From positions 1 through 64,000 of the forward strand of contig CAZUGO010000049.1 in NCBI GenBank assembly GCA_964619935.1: a stretch of 64,000 nucleotides of DNA. Reading direction: 5' to 3'. Positions 27,264-36,072 of the stretch are shown here, in pieces (within the stretch, counting starts at the first letter, position 1; each line of letters begins with the position of its first letter). Both the position numbers and the translations under genes were made by a program. The notes beneath the pieces were generated by a model that saw only the letters and a program-made list of their open reading frames with translations, was not told the DNA's origin and did no database searches. The stretch is from CAZUGO01 sp964619935. Lineage in GTDB: Bacteria > Planctomycetota > Phycisphaerae > UBA1845 > CAIVHJ01.

Positions 27264-28405
27264 TGGCCGCCCGCCGCCGCATCGTGGTGGTGACGGGCAG
27301 CCGGGCCGAGTATGGTTTGCTGCGCCCGGTGCTGCGGGCCATCGAGGCCCATCCGGCCTTGGCACTGCGGTTGGTCGTCACCGGGATGCATCTCCGCCGG
27401 CAGTTCGGGATGACCGTCACCGACATTCAAACGGACGGCTTCCGAATCGACGCCAAGGTGCCCATGCCGCCAGGCGGGCAGGCCGAGGCCTTGGCCCGCG
27501 GCGTGTCCGGGATCGCCAAGGTCCTGCAGCGGTTGGGCGGTGCGATCGTGGTGGTGCTGGGCGATCGGATCGAGGCCCTCGCCGGGGCCCTGGCCGCCGC
27601 ACTCAGCGGGCGGGCGGTGGCCCACATTCACGGCGGCGACGTGGCTCCCGGCCATCTCGATGATGCCATTCGTCATGCCATCACCAAGCTGGCCCACCTC
27701 CATCTGGCGGCCAGTGCCGATGCCCGGCGGCGGCTCATTCGATTGGGTGAACGGCCGCAGACCGTCCACGTGGTCGGAGCGCCGGGGTTGGATGAGCTGC
27801 GTGATGTGCCCTGCCCGCCGCCGGACTGGCTGACCCGGCACTACGGCCTGCCGGCTGACCGCAAGGCGGCGGTCATTCTGCAACACCCCATCGGCCGGAC
27901 CGCAGCGGCGGAACAGCAAGTGATGGCCCGAATCCTCGAAGCGGTCGACCGCGCCGGACTGGCGGGCTTGATGATTTATCCAAACAGTGATCCCGGGCAC
28001 GAGGGGATCATCGCCGCCATTCGTCTCCGGGCGGGCCGCACCCGCAGGGGCCGGTGGGTCGGCCGCCGCTCCGTGCCGCGGGCCGAATTTCTCCAAACCC
28101 TGAGCAGCGCCGGCCTGCTGATCGGCAACTCATCGGCGGGCATTATCGAGGCGCCCTACCTCGGGACTGCGGTGGTGAATGTCGGTCCCCGGCAGCACCG
28201 CCGGTTGCGCGGCGGCCCGGGCGTGGTCGATTGTGCCGAGTCCGCGGTGGCGATCCGCAATGCGCTGCGGCAGGCGCTGGCCTCCCGCCTGGCAGCCCAC
28301 AGGACCGGCCCCTACGGCAACGGCCGGTCTGGACGGCGGATCGCCGCCATCCTGGCGGGCGTCGACGCGTCCGATAAACTGCTCCGCAAGACCATCTCCT
28401 ATTGA
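27263..28405 (+). CDS. neuC: UDP-N-acetylglucosamine 2-epimerase, hydrolysing (NeuC family)
   Basis: 380 residues from ATG 27263; the alternative TTG at 27245 lies inside neuB and is unlikely. Family marks: VTGSRAEYGLLRPVLRAI at the N-terminus, VLGDRIEALAGALAAA, HIHGGDVAPGHLDDAIRHAI, and GNSSAGIIEAP near the C-terminus. Hydrolysing epimerases turn UDP-GlcNAc (or a derivative) into ManNAc plus UDP, the substrate of NeuB. Coupling to neuB supports one pathway. No CMP-sugar synthetase (NeuA) is in this window. Confidence 0.88.
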   Translation: MAARRRIVVVTGSRAEYGLLRPVLRAIEAHPALALRLVVTGMHLRRQFGMTVTDIQTDGFRIDAKVPMPPGGQAEALARGVSGIAKVLQRLGGAIVVVLGDRIEALAGALAAALSGRAVAHIHGGDVAPGHLDDAIRHAITKLAHLHLAASADARRRLIRLGERPQTVHVVGAPGLDELRDVPCPPPDWLTRHYGLPADRKAAVILQHPIGRTAAAEQQVMARILEAVDRAGLAGLMIYPNSDPGHEGIIAAIRLRAGRTRRGRWVGRRSVPRAEFLQTLSSAGLLIGNSSAGIIEAPYLGTAVVNVGPRQHRRLRGGPGVVDCAESAVAIRNALRQALASRLAAHRTGPYGNGRSGRRIAAILAGVDASDKLLRKTISY

Positions 28406-28476
28406 TTGCAGCTAAATCACCCGGCGCCGCCCGTCGATATGTGTGGCGAAGGCAAGCCCTTCGCAGAAAGGACCGC

Positions 28477-29361
28477 ATGGCCGAGCCATCTCACAGTCCC
28501 AATGAATCCCAGGTCGTCGTCAATCAGGCGTTGTCCAAGATTGGCGATATCGCCACGCTCCCGGCCGTCACGGTGAAGATCATCGAGATTGTGGAGAATC
28601 CCAAGAGCACGGCGCGCGACCTCCACGAGGTCATCAAGAATGATCCGGCGTTGTCCACCAAGGTGCTCAAGGTGGTCAACTCGGCCTTCTACGGCCTCCC
28701 GGGGCAGATCGCCAGCGTGGATCGAGCCATCGTGCTATTGGGGTTGTCGGCGGTCAAGAACATCGCCATTGCTTCCTCCATCGCCCGGATGTTCAAAGGC
28801 GAAAAAGTCACCGAGCAGTTCACTGCGGCCGACCTGTGGAAACACAGTGTCGCGGTGGGGGTGGCTTCGCGAGCGCTGGCCCACGCCGCCGGTAATCCGG
28901 CGGAGGCCGAAGAAGTGTTCCTGGCCGGCTTGATCCACGACCTCGGCATCTTGATCGAGCGGCAAGCCTTCGGCGACAGACTGGCCGAAGTGGTCAACCG
29001 CACCACCGCCGGGGAAGACACCTTCTTGAACTGCGAGCGGCAGGTGTTCGGTGCCGACCATCAACTGTTCGGCATGGCTCTGGCCACCAAGTGGAAATTC
29101 CCCCGGCACCTGCGAGCGGTGATCGGGTACCACCACGACTCCGGTCGCGTTGCCGAAGAAATGCGCCAAGTCGTGGCGTTGGTGGAGATTGCCGACATCG
29201 TCTGCTGCCGCCGGCAATTCGGGTTCTCGTTGACCGCCCGCGATGCCCAATTCAGCCCCGCGCTTCTGAGCAACGCCCGTCTCACCGAACCATTCATCGA
29301 GTCCGCCACCGAAACGCTGGATGACGACTGGGCTGAAGCCCAATCCATGCTGCTGGGCTGA
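28477..29361 (+). CDS. HDOD-domain protein
   Basis: 294 residues from ATG 28477, with AGAAAGGA at 28465-28472 (the frame opens at 28402 but the upstream part is not credible). The HDOD core is clear: LSKIGDIATLPAVTVKIIEI, DPALSTKVLKVVNSAFYGLP, VDRAIVLLGLSAVKNIA and LAGLIHDLGILI. HDOD proteins are HD-superfamily domains, usually without hydrolase activity, that act in signalling and stress or motility regulation. It lies 71 bases after neuC and may share its transcript; functional link unknown. Confidence 0.85.
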   Translation: MAEPSHSPNESQVVVNQALSKIGDIATLPAVTVKIIEIVENPKSTARDLHEVIKNDPALSTKVLKVVNSAFYGLPGQIASVDRAIVLLGLSAVKNIAIASSIARMFKGEKVTEQFTAADLWKHSVAVGVASRALAHAAGNPAEAEEVFLAGLIHDLGILIERQAFGDRLAEVVNRTTAGEDTFLNCERQVFGADHQLFGMALATKWKFPRHLRAVIGYHHDSGRVAEEMRQVVALVEIADIVCCRRQFGFSLTARDAQFSPALLSNARLTEPFIESATETLDDDWAEAQSMLLG

Positions 29362-29457
29362 TCACCGCCCCGACACGACCGCCCGCCCCCACGCGGCGTG
29401 GGGTCCGGAATCCCCAGATGAGTAGCCCGACCAGCGCTTCCACGGTCCACAGATAGA

Positions 29458-29479
29458 AAAAAGGGGACAGCCACCTTTA
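29458..29479 (+). repeat. REP-like half element at the 3' end of the RAYT gene
   Basis: AAAAGGGGACAGCCACCTTT (29459-29478) overlaps the stop codon of the transposase gene (29477-29479 on the minus strand). It matches, with one interruption, the arm of the perfect hairpin on the other side of the gene (30224-30267). Confidence 0.7.
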
Positions 29480-30169
29480 ACGGGCTGGGTGGCGCGGGGT
29501 TTTGTTCTTGGGCCGGCCGCGGGGGCGGATGGTGGACTCCAGGCCCAGGCGTCGAGCCGTGCGAACCTGCCACTGCGGGCTGCCGAAAGGCCGGCCCCGA
29601 GCCACCGAGCGCCGTACCCGCTCAAGTTCCGCGGCCGTTTCCGCGGCGTTGACCCGCGACACCCAGTTGGCGGGCCGGTCCACCGGCCAGCCGGTCAGCC
29701 ACCCAACCGCCTCGGGCGCTCCCTGTTCCCGGCGCCACAGGCTGCACCACTGCCAGTTCTGGGCACGACGGACCCGCCTCGCCCGCAGCGGATTGCGCTC
29801 CACGTATCGACAGACGGTCAAGAAGTGCTCGTCCGTTTCAACGGGAAACGACTTGTACCGCCCCTGGTACAGATGCCCGCTCCCGGCCGTGCCACGCCGG
29901 GCATGCCAGCGCCGGGTGTGCGTCGAACTGACCAGAAACAGAAACCGCGACAGGTCGCCGTCTTCGCGGGGCCACACCACCAGGTGCCAGTGATTCGGCA
30001 TCAGGCAGTAAGCCAGCAGCCGCATCCGCGTTTCCCGCACCGCCTCCGGCAGGATGGCCTCGAACATCTCGTAGTCGGTGATATCGTCGAAAATCAGCGC
30101 ACGCCCGTTGCCACGGTTTAAGACGTGGTACACCAATCCACCTTCGGCTGACCGCGCTGCACGAGGCAT
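29477..30169 (-). CDS. REP-associated tyrosine transposase (RAYT, Y1_Tnp family)
   Basis: 230 residues. The N-terminal GLVYHVLNRGNGRALIF and the metal-binding HUH motif in LMPNHWHLVVWP are diagnostic of TnpA-REP. The catalytic Tyr is expected around HLYQGRYKSFPV. The C-terminal tail is basic (RPRGRPKNKTPRHPAR). RAYTs cut and join single-stranded REP hairpins and are usually single-copy domesticated genes. Here it is bracketed by GGGGACAGCC palindromes on both sides, as expected. Confidence 0.9.
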   Translation of the reverse strand: MPRAARSAEGGLVYHVLNRGNGRALIFDDITDYEMFEAILPEAVRETRMRLLAYCLMPNHWHLVVWPREDGDLSRFLFLVSSTHTRRWHARRGTAGSGHLYQGRYKSFPVETDEHFLTVCRYVERNPLRARRVRRAQNWQWCSLWRREQGAPEAVGWLTGWPVDRPANWVSRVNAAETAAELERVRRSVARGRPFGSPQWQVRTARRLGLESTIRPRGRPKNKTPRHPAR

Positions 30170-30198
30170 GACATCAAGCTACCACCCACCATGAGCCG

Positions 30199-30230
30199 AA
30201 GGCAACCAAAGGGGAAGGCAACCAAAGGGG
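30199..30230 (+). repeat. 16-bp perfect tandem duplication
   Basis: AAGGCAACCAAAGGGG occurs twice head-to-tail (30199-30214 and 30215-30230), leading straight into the REP hairpin. Confidence 0.9.
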
Positions 30231-30267
30231 ACAGCCCCCTTTGCTGAAAGGGGGGCTGTCCCCTTTT
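30224..30267 (+). repeat. REP hairpin upstream of the RAYT gene
   Basis: Arms AAAGGGGACAGCCCCCTTT and AAAGGGGGGCTGTCCCCTTT, separated by GCTG, form an almost perfect 19-20 bp stem with one bulged G. Same motif as at 29458-29479, so this is the cognate repeat of the transposase. Confidence 0.85.
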
Positions 30268-30330
30268 CCTTTCAGGCAGCCGGGCCCACCCGCGGGGCCC
30301 CGTATTTCGAAGCCCACGGCATTTCAGAAA

Positions 30331-30458
30331 AAACGGTACCACCATTATTACCAAAGGGTATCTTCATTTATAGCAAACGGTACCACCGTTTGATCCATTT
30401 GATGGTACCGTTTTAGTAAAATGGTACCATCATTTGTTACTTGTCGTGGTACCATTTT
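30331..30458 (+). repeat. Cluster of five GGTACC-centred palindromes
   Basis: GGTACC occurs at 30335, 30379, 30404, 30423 and 30448, each within an AAA[A]yGGTACCA context; copies 1, 2 and 4 point one way and 3 and 5 the other. Copy 2 is itself AAACGGT-ACC-ACCGTTT. Copies 3 and 4 form a 31-bp inverted repeat (30401-30431) with one mismatch. Copies 4 and 5 share a perfect 12-bp inverted arm AAAATGGTACCA (30418-30429 with 30447-30458). The stretch is AT-rich compared with its surroundings and contains no gene. Confidence 0.85.
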
Positions 30459-30719
30459 GCCTGAACCCAGGCGGGGTGCCGCCCTTGTGGCCCGCAAGTG
30501 GTTCCTGGCCCCCGGGTCAGGGCGCCTGATACGACCGACCGGTCCATGGGGGGGCAGGCCTAGGGGCAGGCCCGCGTGTCCGGAGGCGCCCAGACCCCCA
30601 GCCACTCGTACGCCCGTATGGGTGTAGCGCAGGCGGCGGCGTTCTCCAATTCCGACTGCAGCGGGACGTGAAGCTCAGAATCAGCTAGCCCAGTCATGAC
30701 CCTTTTGGGGGAACCGGCA
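30459..30719. other. Intergenic region downstream of the TMTC-like gene
   Basis: About 260 bases with no supported gene. Short frames run through on both strands but have no ribosome site or recognisable product. Confidence 0.4.
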
Positions 30720-32609
30720 CTAGTCGTGGCTCCGGTCCCCGATCGCGGCCGCCCTTGCAGCCAGCACGGCCTCACGCTGGCGTTTCATGCCACTCAGGAC
30801 CGTACCCACACCGGCACCCCGTCTCTCTTGCATATACTCAATGGCCAAATCGTATTGAGTCAGGGCGTCGTCCAACTGTCCAAGCGCCGCAAGAGTGTTG
30901 GCCAAGTGATAATGCGGAAGCGGCATATGGGGCGCAAGATCTATGGCGCTCTGATAGGCTGCAGCGGCATCTGTGAAGTGTTGCTGAGCCCTGAGGACAT
31001 TTCCAAGGCCGTAATAGGCATCACTGTACGTGGAACTCAGGCGCACGGCGGTGCTGAATGCCTCCTGGGCCTCATCCAAACGATCCACCTGGAACAGCGC
31101 CTGGCCCCAATTGCAGTATAGCGTTGGGTTGTGGGAATCAAGGCGCGTGGCCCACGCATAAGCGCGAATGGCCTCCTCATAGTGCCCCAGGCTGTGCAAC
31201 GCATTGGCTAGATTGGCCGCTGCCTTCTGATGCTGCGGATCGATAGCGAGTGCGGTCTGGTATTCCGCAATCGCCTCCTGGGTGGCTCCTTGACGCCTCC
31301 AGGCATTCCCAAGATTGTAATGAATCCGTACGCTTCCAAACCCACTGCGGACGGCCGAAGACCACAGTGAAACATCGCTGTGCCAGTCGCGACAGCGCCC
31401 GAAGGATCGCACGGAGAAGGCCAACGGAATACAAATAACGCCTAACGACACTGCCAAGCCCAGTGGCCGCGGAACTCGTCGAGCGGCCGATAGCAGCCAG
31501 TCGAGCCCCACGGCAAGGACGAGACAGATGCCGAAGGAGGAGACGTAGAGATATCGGTCTGCCACAATGAACCCCCCCAGCGGGAGAATATTCGAGTATG
31601 GCAGATAGCAAATCGCAGTCCAAGCCAGGCCATAACTGACTACGGGAGCACGTTTCCAGAGGGCCACCCCTGTCAGCAGCCAGATACTTGTAATGCCGAG
31701 ACCGAGGCATACCTGCTGAGGCGTGTGCTCGGGCAGCGGATAGTCAGCTGCCAACCGAATGGGGAGCAGCAGTAACCGCGCTGCCTCCGGGACAGCGCTG
31801 GCAGAAACGGCTAGTACTTGCGGATAGCTTTCGATGCCGCCGCGAACGACTCTGCTGAGGAATGGCGGCTGAAAGTATTCCAGAGGGTCACCGACAAACC
31901 ACCATGCGGCCAACAGTCCTGCGCCCCACAGCGGCAGCGAGCGGCAGAACGCTCGATGAAGTCTGTGCCTGAAGGTGTTATCCCCGCACGGCAACAGGTC
32001 TGCCATGAACAGCATCGGCACATACCCAATCGCGGAGGTCTCTTTCGATAACAGCGCAAGAGCGAGGCAAGCAGTCGATGCGAGCTGATGCTTCCATCCA
32101 GGAGCACGCAGCCACAAGATCAGGGCCAACGTGCCAAAAATCATGGCCAAGATGTCTTTGCGATAAGAGAAGAGCGCAACGGCTTCAACGTGAACCGGGT
32201 GGCTGGCGAAGAGTAAGCCACACAACAGACCGATTCGAGCCGCGCGTGCCAAGCGATATGCGGCGAACGCGGCCAAAGACGAGGCGAAGCAATGCAGGAG
32301 GGTATTGGTGATGTGAAACCCAGGTGCCCAGTGACCCCACAGGTGGTAGTCCATCAAGTGGACCGCGTATGTCAACCCTCTCCCGCTTAGGAAAAGGCCT
32401 TTCACGCTGGAATGGGAGAGGTTCGCAAGGCGGTCCAGGGTCCACTTGTCGTCGTAGACAAAACCGTTGGCCAGAGTCGCGGCGAAGATTGTCCCACCGA
32501 GAACCGCCGGCGCCAGAATCATCAGCCACGGCTTTCCCTCGGCGCCAGAGGCTGGGGCGACCTGCCTTTCCATTGCCGATTCGCGGTTCTGTCTTCGTCG
32601 CCTGGTCAT
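30720..32609 (-). CDS. TMTC-like membrane protein with TPR domain
   Basis: 629 residues. The N-terminal two thirds hold about ten membrane helices with motifs typical of TMTC/DUF1736-type proteins (NGFVYDDKWTL and FASHPVHVEAVALFSYRKDI). The C-terminal 190 residues are tetratricopeptide repeats (IHYNLGNAWRRQGATQEAIA, LYCNWGQALFQVDRLDEAQE, AYYGLGNVLRAQQHFTDAAA). Relatives in animals are O-mannosyltransferases, and bacterial members are predicted GT-C enzymes using a lipid-linked donor; activity here is inferred. Its ATG overlaps the stop of the upstream gene by four bases (ATGA), so the two are co-translated. Confidence 0.75.
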   Translation of the reverse strand: MTRRRRQNRESAMERQVAPASGAEGKPWLMILAPAVLGGTIFAATLANGFVYDDKWTLDRLANLSHSSVKGLFLSGRGLTYAVHLMDYHLWGHWAPGFHITNTLLHCFASSLAAFAAYRLARAARIGLLCGLLFASHPVHVEAVALFSYRKDILAMIFGTLALILWLRAPGWKHQLASTACLALALLSKETSAIGYVPMLFMADLLPCGDNTFRHRLHRAFCRSLPLWGAGLLAAWWFVGDPLEYFQPPFLSRVVRGGIESYPQVLAVSASAVPEAARLLLLPIRLAADYPLPEHTPQQVCLGLGITSIWLLTGVALWKRAPVVSYGLAWTAICYLPYSNILPLGGFIVADRYLYVSSFGICLVLAVGLDWLLSAARRVPRPLGLAVSLGVICIPLAFSVRSFGRCRDWHSDVSLWSSAVRSGFGSVRIHYNLGNAWRRQGATQEAIAEYQTALAIDPQHQKAAANLANALHSLGHYEEAIRAYAWATRLDSHNPTLYCNWGQALFQVDRLDEAQEAFSTAVRLSSTYSDAYYGLGNVLRAQQHFTDAAAAYQSAIDLAPHMPLPHYHLANTLAALGQLDDALTQYDLAIEYMQERRGAGVGTVLSGMKRQREAVLAARAAAIGDRSHD

Positions 32610-34468
32610 CGCCGCGTGTTCGGTGCTTGCGCACCTGCAGGATGAGATTGCTCAATCGTTTCAGGTGGCACTGGAGGCAGCACACGAAAGACGGCCAGCC
32701 CCGGAACCTTGTCCGGCGGGGTGCCGGATGGGGTCATTGGGAACAGGTACTTGAAATCCGCTGAAGCGGAGCACAGTTGGCGATACAGCGTCTGGTGCTG
32801 GGTGTCCACGACCACGTAGTCCGCCCCAAAGTGTGCGGCAATGTCCTGAAGCCTGACGTCGAGGGTGCGCTCGACCGGCCGGGCAGTGCCGTCGGCTTGT
32901 TTCTCAAGCACCGTCACCCGGGATTGTTGTGGTGACCGCCCCTGGGTGATCACGCAGAACCGCTCCCACAGTTGTGGATCCATCGAGTTTGTAAACTGGG
33001 GATCCAAACCGCAGACATAGTCGTTGTGGCTGTTGTAGTAGAAATACACCGGGAACTCGTCCCAGTCGTCGGCGAAGACCAGCGAACCCGCCGGGCTTTC
33101 GGTGGCCAGAAACTCCATTGCGCGTTGGATCGGTGGCAGATCGAAACCGCATCTGGCGGAACGCCGAGCCTGGTCGGTGGTGACGGCCGCGGCCACCATC
33201 ACTGCCAGAAGGATAATAACATAACTTCTTTGTTTATAGTTAGTGACAATCTTCTGGGTCTCGACGGTGAGTCCGTCCACAAAGCGAGACCAGGACTCAC
33301 CGGATCCCCGCCACAACGCCGCCGAGCTGAGCAAGGCAAACACCGGCCAATACTCGATAAACCGCCGAGCCGACAGGGTCAGTCCCAGGAAGATGACACT
33401 CAACAGCAGCAGGGCCAAGGGGGCCGGCAGCCACACCCGGCGCACGCGGAACCGCAGGACCCAGGTGACCACCACGATGACCAGGATCACCGCCGAAATC
33501 TGGAGTCCGTAATCCCAATTGATCGGTCGCCATTCGCTGCCTACCCGCACTTGAAAGCCGCTGGTCTGCAAGCCGGTTTCGAACAACTGGATTCGCAAGA
33601 AGTCGATGTTCTGCGGAAAAAAGGGATGGCTGATCAGACCCACCACCAGCCCGAGGCCGGCACTCAGCAGCAGCAGGCCCGCTTCCTTCCAGGCTCGGCG
33701 GGTGAGCACCAAGCTGAGCACATGGCATCCGACCACCACCGGGAAGAATACGAACCCGCCATAGACGTGGCAATACACGGCCCCCAGCACCGCCACCCAC
33801 AGCACGCGTCGCCGGAGCATGCAGTACAGCACCAGCAACAGAATTGCCAGCGAGGCCACCGGGGCGCGAATGTAGGCCATCCGCAAGAGAAAATCGGTCG
33901 GCAGCGCCGCGACCGCCAGAACCCAAAATGCCCGCCAACCCACCTGCAGTTCCCGCAGGATCAGGTCAACCGCCAGGACCACCAGGCCGAACAGCAGCAC
34001 GTCAAGCACTTTGCCGCCGAGGATGGCGGGCGATGCCAACCAGCTCCGAAACCCGACTTTGAAGTACTCCAGGCGTTTGATCGAGCTGGTTCGGGCGGCC
34101 CAGTCGCGAATCGACTGCGGCGCGGCGTCGGCCACCCATTGCGACCCGTACACAAAAGGGATCATCATGATGTGGAACCCATGATGATGGCTGACGTTCC
34201 GCTGGTTGAGGATGGTGTGGCGAAGCCAGTGAAAGTGCTCCGGAAAGCCGATTTCCGGCAGCAGCACGGCCATCTTGATGTGATAGAACGAATCCCGTCC
34301 AGCCGGCTCGTAGCTGGAGGACTGAATCACGGTCATCACCAGCGCTCCAAACAGAAACGCCAGCAGCGGCTCCTTGCATGAGCCGCGAGTCCGCCGGGGC
34401 GCCCCGACCGGCGGCGGGGTCACGGGCGCCGCCGCGGCCTGGATGTCTTTCTTGAGCCTGAGTTTCAC
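32606..34468 (-). CDS. Multi-pass GT-C-type glycosyltransferase-like protein
   Basis: 620 residues, 10-12 membrane helices and a soluble C-terminal domain from about residue 430. The first loop carries GRDSFYHIKMAVLLPEIGFP, similar to the acidic first-loop motif of STT3/AglB-type oligosaccharyltransferases and other GT-C enzymes. The C-terminal domain has a FADDWDEFPVYFYYN stretch typical of membrane glycosyltransferases of the PMT/STT3 superfamily but no WWDxG motif. Likely transfers a polyprenyl-linked sugar outside the inner membrane. First gene of a two-gene overlapping unit. Confidence 0.65.
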   Translation of the reverse strand: MKLRLKKDIQAAAAPVTPPPVGAPRRTRGSCKEPLLAFLFGALVMTVIQSSSYEPAGRDSFYHIKMAVLLPEIGFPEHFHWLRHTILNQRNVSHHHGFHIMMIPFVYGSQWVADAAPQSIRDWAARTSSIKRLEYFKVGFRSWLASPAILGGKVLDVLLFGLVVLAVDLILRELQVGWRAFWVLAVAALPTDFLLRMAYIRAPVASLAILLLVLYCMLRRRVLWVAVLGAVYCHVYGGFVFFPVVVGCHVLSLVLTRRAWKEAGLLLLSAGLGLVVGLISHPFFPQNIDFLRIQLFETGLQTSGFQVRVGSEWRPINWDYGLQISAVILVIVVVTWVLRFRVRRVWLPAPLALLLLSVIFLGLTLSARRFIEYWPVFALLSSAALWRGSGESWSRFVDGLTVETQKIVTNYKQRSYVIILLAVMVAAAVTTDQARRSARCGFDLPPIQRAMEFLATESPAGSLVFADDWDEFPVYFYYNSHNDYVCGLDPQFTNSMDPQLWERFCVITQGRSPQQSRVTVLEKQADGTARPVERTLDVRLQDIAAHFGADYVVVDTQHQTLYRQLCSASADFKYLFPMTPSGTPPDKVPGLAVFRVLPPVPPETIEQSHPAGAQAPNTRR

Positions 34469-34613
34469 GCCGCCACACTTTCGAGCAAATTCAAGGTTGA
34501 ATCAAGCCGGACGCCAGCCCATCCCGGCACGAGCGCAACGGATTGGACAGGGCGCCCGCCGACCCGCACCAGAGGGTTGGGAGACTTTCTGCCCTCCAGC
34601 CGGACGGGTTGGC

Positions 34614-35393
34614 TCAAGAACTTCGACCATTACGGATGATTGGCGGGCAGGCGGGCGGTTGCAAGTGGTCGGCCAGCCACAGAAAGCTCATGAACTGTCG
34701 CGGACGCGGCGGCAGGAAAGCTCCGACCAGGACCCGGGCAACGGAACGACCCCAGAGCGCTCCCAGCCCGCAGCCCAGGGCTGCCGCGCCGAGCATCTGC
34801 CCGACCTGCCCGACCCCCCAGTCCAGTAGCTGCGGCGAGTGATCTCCGAGCACCAGCAGGGCGATGCAGCCGACAATGAGCGCATGACACAGGCCCACCG
34901 CGGCATACACCCAGCGCCGCCAGTGGTGGCAGGCGACGGTGAGCAATGCCACCACCAGGAACCCCAGCGTGCACTCCGTCGCCAGCGCCAGGATCAGGTA
35001 CTGGCGGTCAGCGGGCGGAACCTCTGGCCGGACCACCCTGGCCCGACTGCCCGAATCGTAACGGGTTCGGGAATCCATCACGGCATGCGCGATCGCACCC
35101 TCGGCGAGGCCCGCGAGCACCAGGAGCCACAGCACCATCAGAATCCAGCCGACCAACAGCAGCCCAGCCAGCCGATTCAGCCATGGGCTGAAGGCTGCGG
35201 CGGCCTGGTTGGCAACGTTGAAGCGCCCGCACTCGGTGCAGCGGGTCATCAGCACGCCGGTGCGCGACTCGCGCCGCACCGGCAAGCTGTACAGGTTGTA
35301 ACCACACCCTTCGCAATAGCGATCCACTTCAACAGTCGCCAGAATAGGGCAGGCTTCGTATTCGGCCTCAAACGAAGGCGGTGGGGATTGCAT
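34614..35393 (-). CDS. Zinc-ribbon multi-pass membrane protein
   Basis: 259 residues. An N-terminal zinc ribbon, CEGCGYNLYSLPVRRES...CTECGRF, is the planctomycete-type CxxCxYxLxxLP ribbon. It is followed by four or five membrane helices (about residues 72-95, 140-160, 168-190, 200-222). Function unknown. Unlike its neighbours it has no clear ribosome site before ATG 35393. Confidence 0.65.
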   Translation of the reverse strand: MQSPPPSFEAEYEACPILATVEVDRYCEGCGYNLYSLPVRRESRTGVLMTRCTECGRFNVANQAAAAFSPWLNRLAGLLLVGWILMVLWLLVLAGLAEGAIAHAVMDSRTRYDSGSRARVVRPEVPPADRQYLILALATECTLGFLVVALLTVACHHWRRWVYAAVGLCHALIVGCIALLVLGDHSPQLLDWGVGQVGQMLGAAALGCGLGALWGRSVARVLVGAFLPPRPRQFMSFLWLADHLQPPACPPIIRNGRSS

Positions 35394-35690
35394 GGTAATC
35401 GAAACCGTATCGTTGACTGGCTGCCTTGGTGCTGCATTTTAGGGAACTTCCCGGGCCTGTCCAACGAGGTGCGCTGCGGGTCAGGACGAGACCTCGGGCG
35501 GTTGAGGACGAAGAGGGCGTTGATCGTGGCGCTCATTGTAGCGTCGCGTCGGGTCGGCAGGACACACCCCCATGACTCACGGGCATGAAGATAGAGCGTT
35601 CTGAGAACACTTCGCCCCCATTCTACTGGCAGACCGGCGCCTTCGCCAGGCCGGGGACGAGGTTCAGCACATTCTGGATCGGGTTCCTGA
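35394..35690. other. Intergenic region, no gene seen
   Basis: About 300 bases. A 40-codon frame from ATG 35585 to 35707 has no recognisable product. The segment probably belongs to the decayed 5' part of the methyltransferase remnant that follows. Confidence 0.35.
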
Positions 35691-35939
35691 TGGATCGAGC
35701 TTCGTGAGATCCGCGACGGCTGGAACTGGGTCGATGTGCACCAGACCGTGAAGGACGGGGCGATCCGCGAATACACCTTTGGGCACCGCCCGTACTCCGC
35801 GGTCGAGTTGAGCACTCTGCTGGGCAGTGTCGGGTTTGAAGACATTCACGTGTTCGGCGCCTTCCAGGGTCGGGCGTATCACCACGAGGCCGAACGGCTG
35901 GTGTGCCTGGCCCGCAGGTCACCCGAGCCGCGACCGTAA
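35691..35939 (+). pseudogene. Remnant of a SAM-dependent methyltransferase (C-terminal part)
   Basis: The frame from 35691 reads WIELREIRDGWNWVDVHQTV, and after EYTFGHRPYSAVELSTLLGS continues through VGFEDIHVFGAF to RLVCLARR. This is the typical C-terminal end of class I methyltransferases (R.YS..EL..LL...GF.....FG). An in-frame stop (35688-35690) precedes it and the AdoMet-binding GxGxG part is absent, so the gene is broken. Confidence 0.65.
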
Positions 35940-36017
35940 GGACAGGTCAGACAGCGGGGCGCGAACCCCTGGGGGAACGGTCGCGACTACACCGCTACAG
36001 GTGAATACCAATGGGGG

Positions 36018-36033
36018 CAAGGTCTTGACCTTG
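36018..36033. repeat. Short perfect palindrome after the HAF gene
   Basis: CAAGGTC-TT-GACCTTG (7-bp arms, 2-base gap) lies 40 bases beyond the stop of the HAF-repeat gene on the minus strand. No T-run follows, so a terminator role is uncertain. Confidence 0.4.
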
Positions 36034-36072
36034 TCGGGGCGTTTGACGCCGGCGTGTTTCATCCAGAGGTGA

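Noticed and set aside
29456..30458. CRISPR array
   Set aside because: The repeats are palindromic and irregularly spaced (19-44 bases), there are no uniform unique spacers, and no cas genes are near; REP-type elements explain them better.
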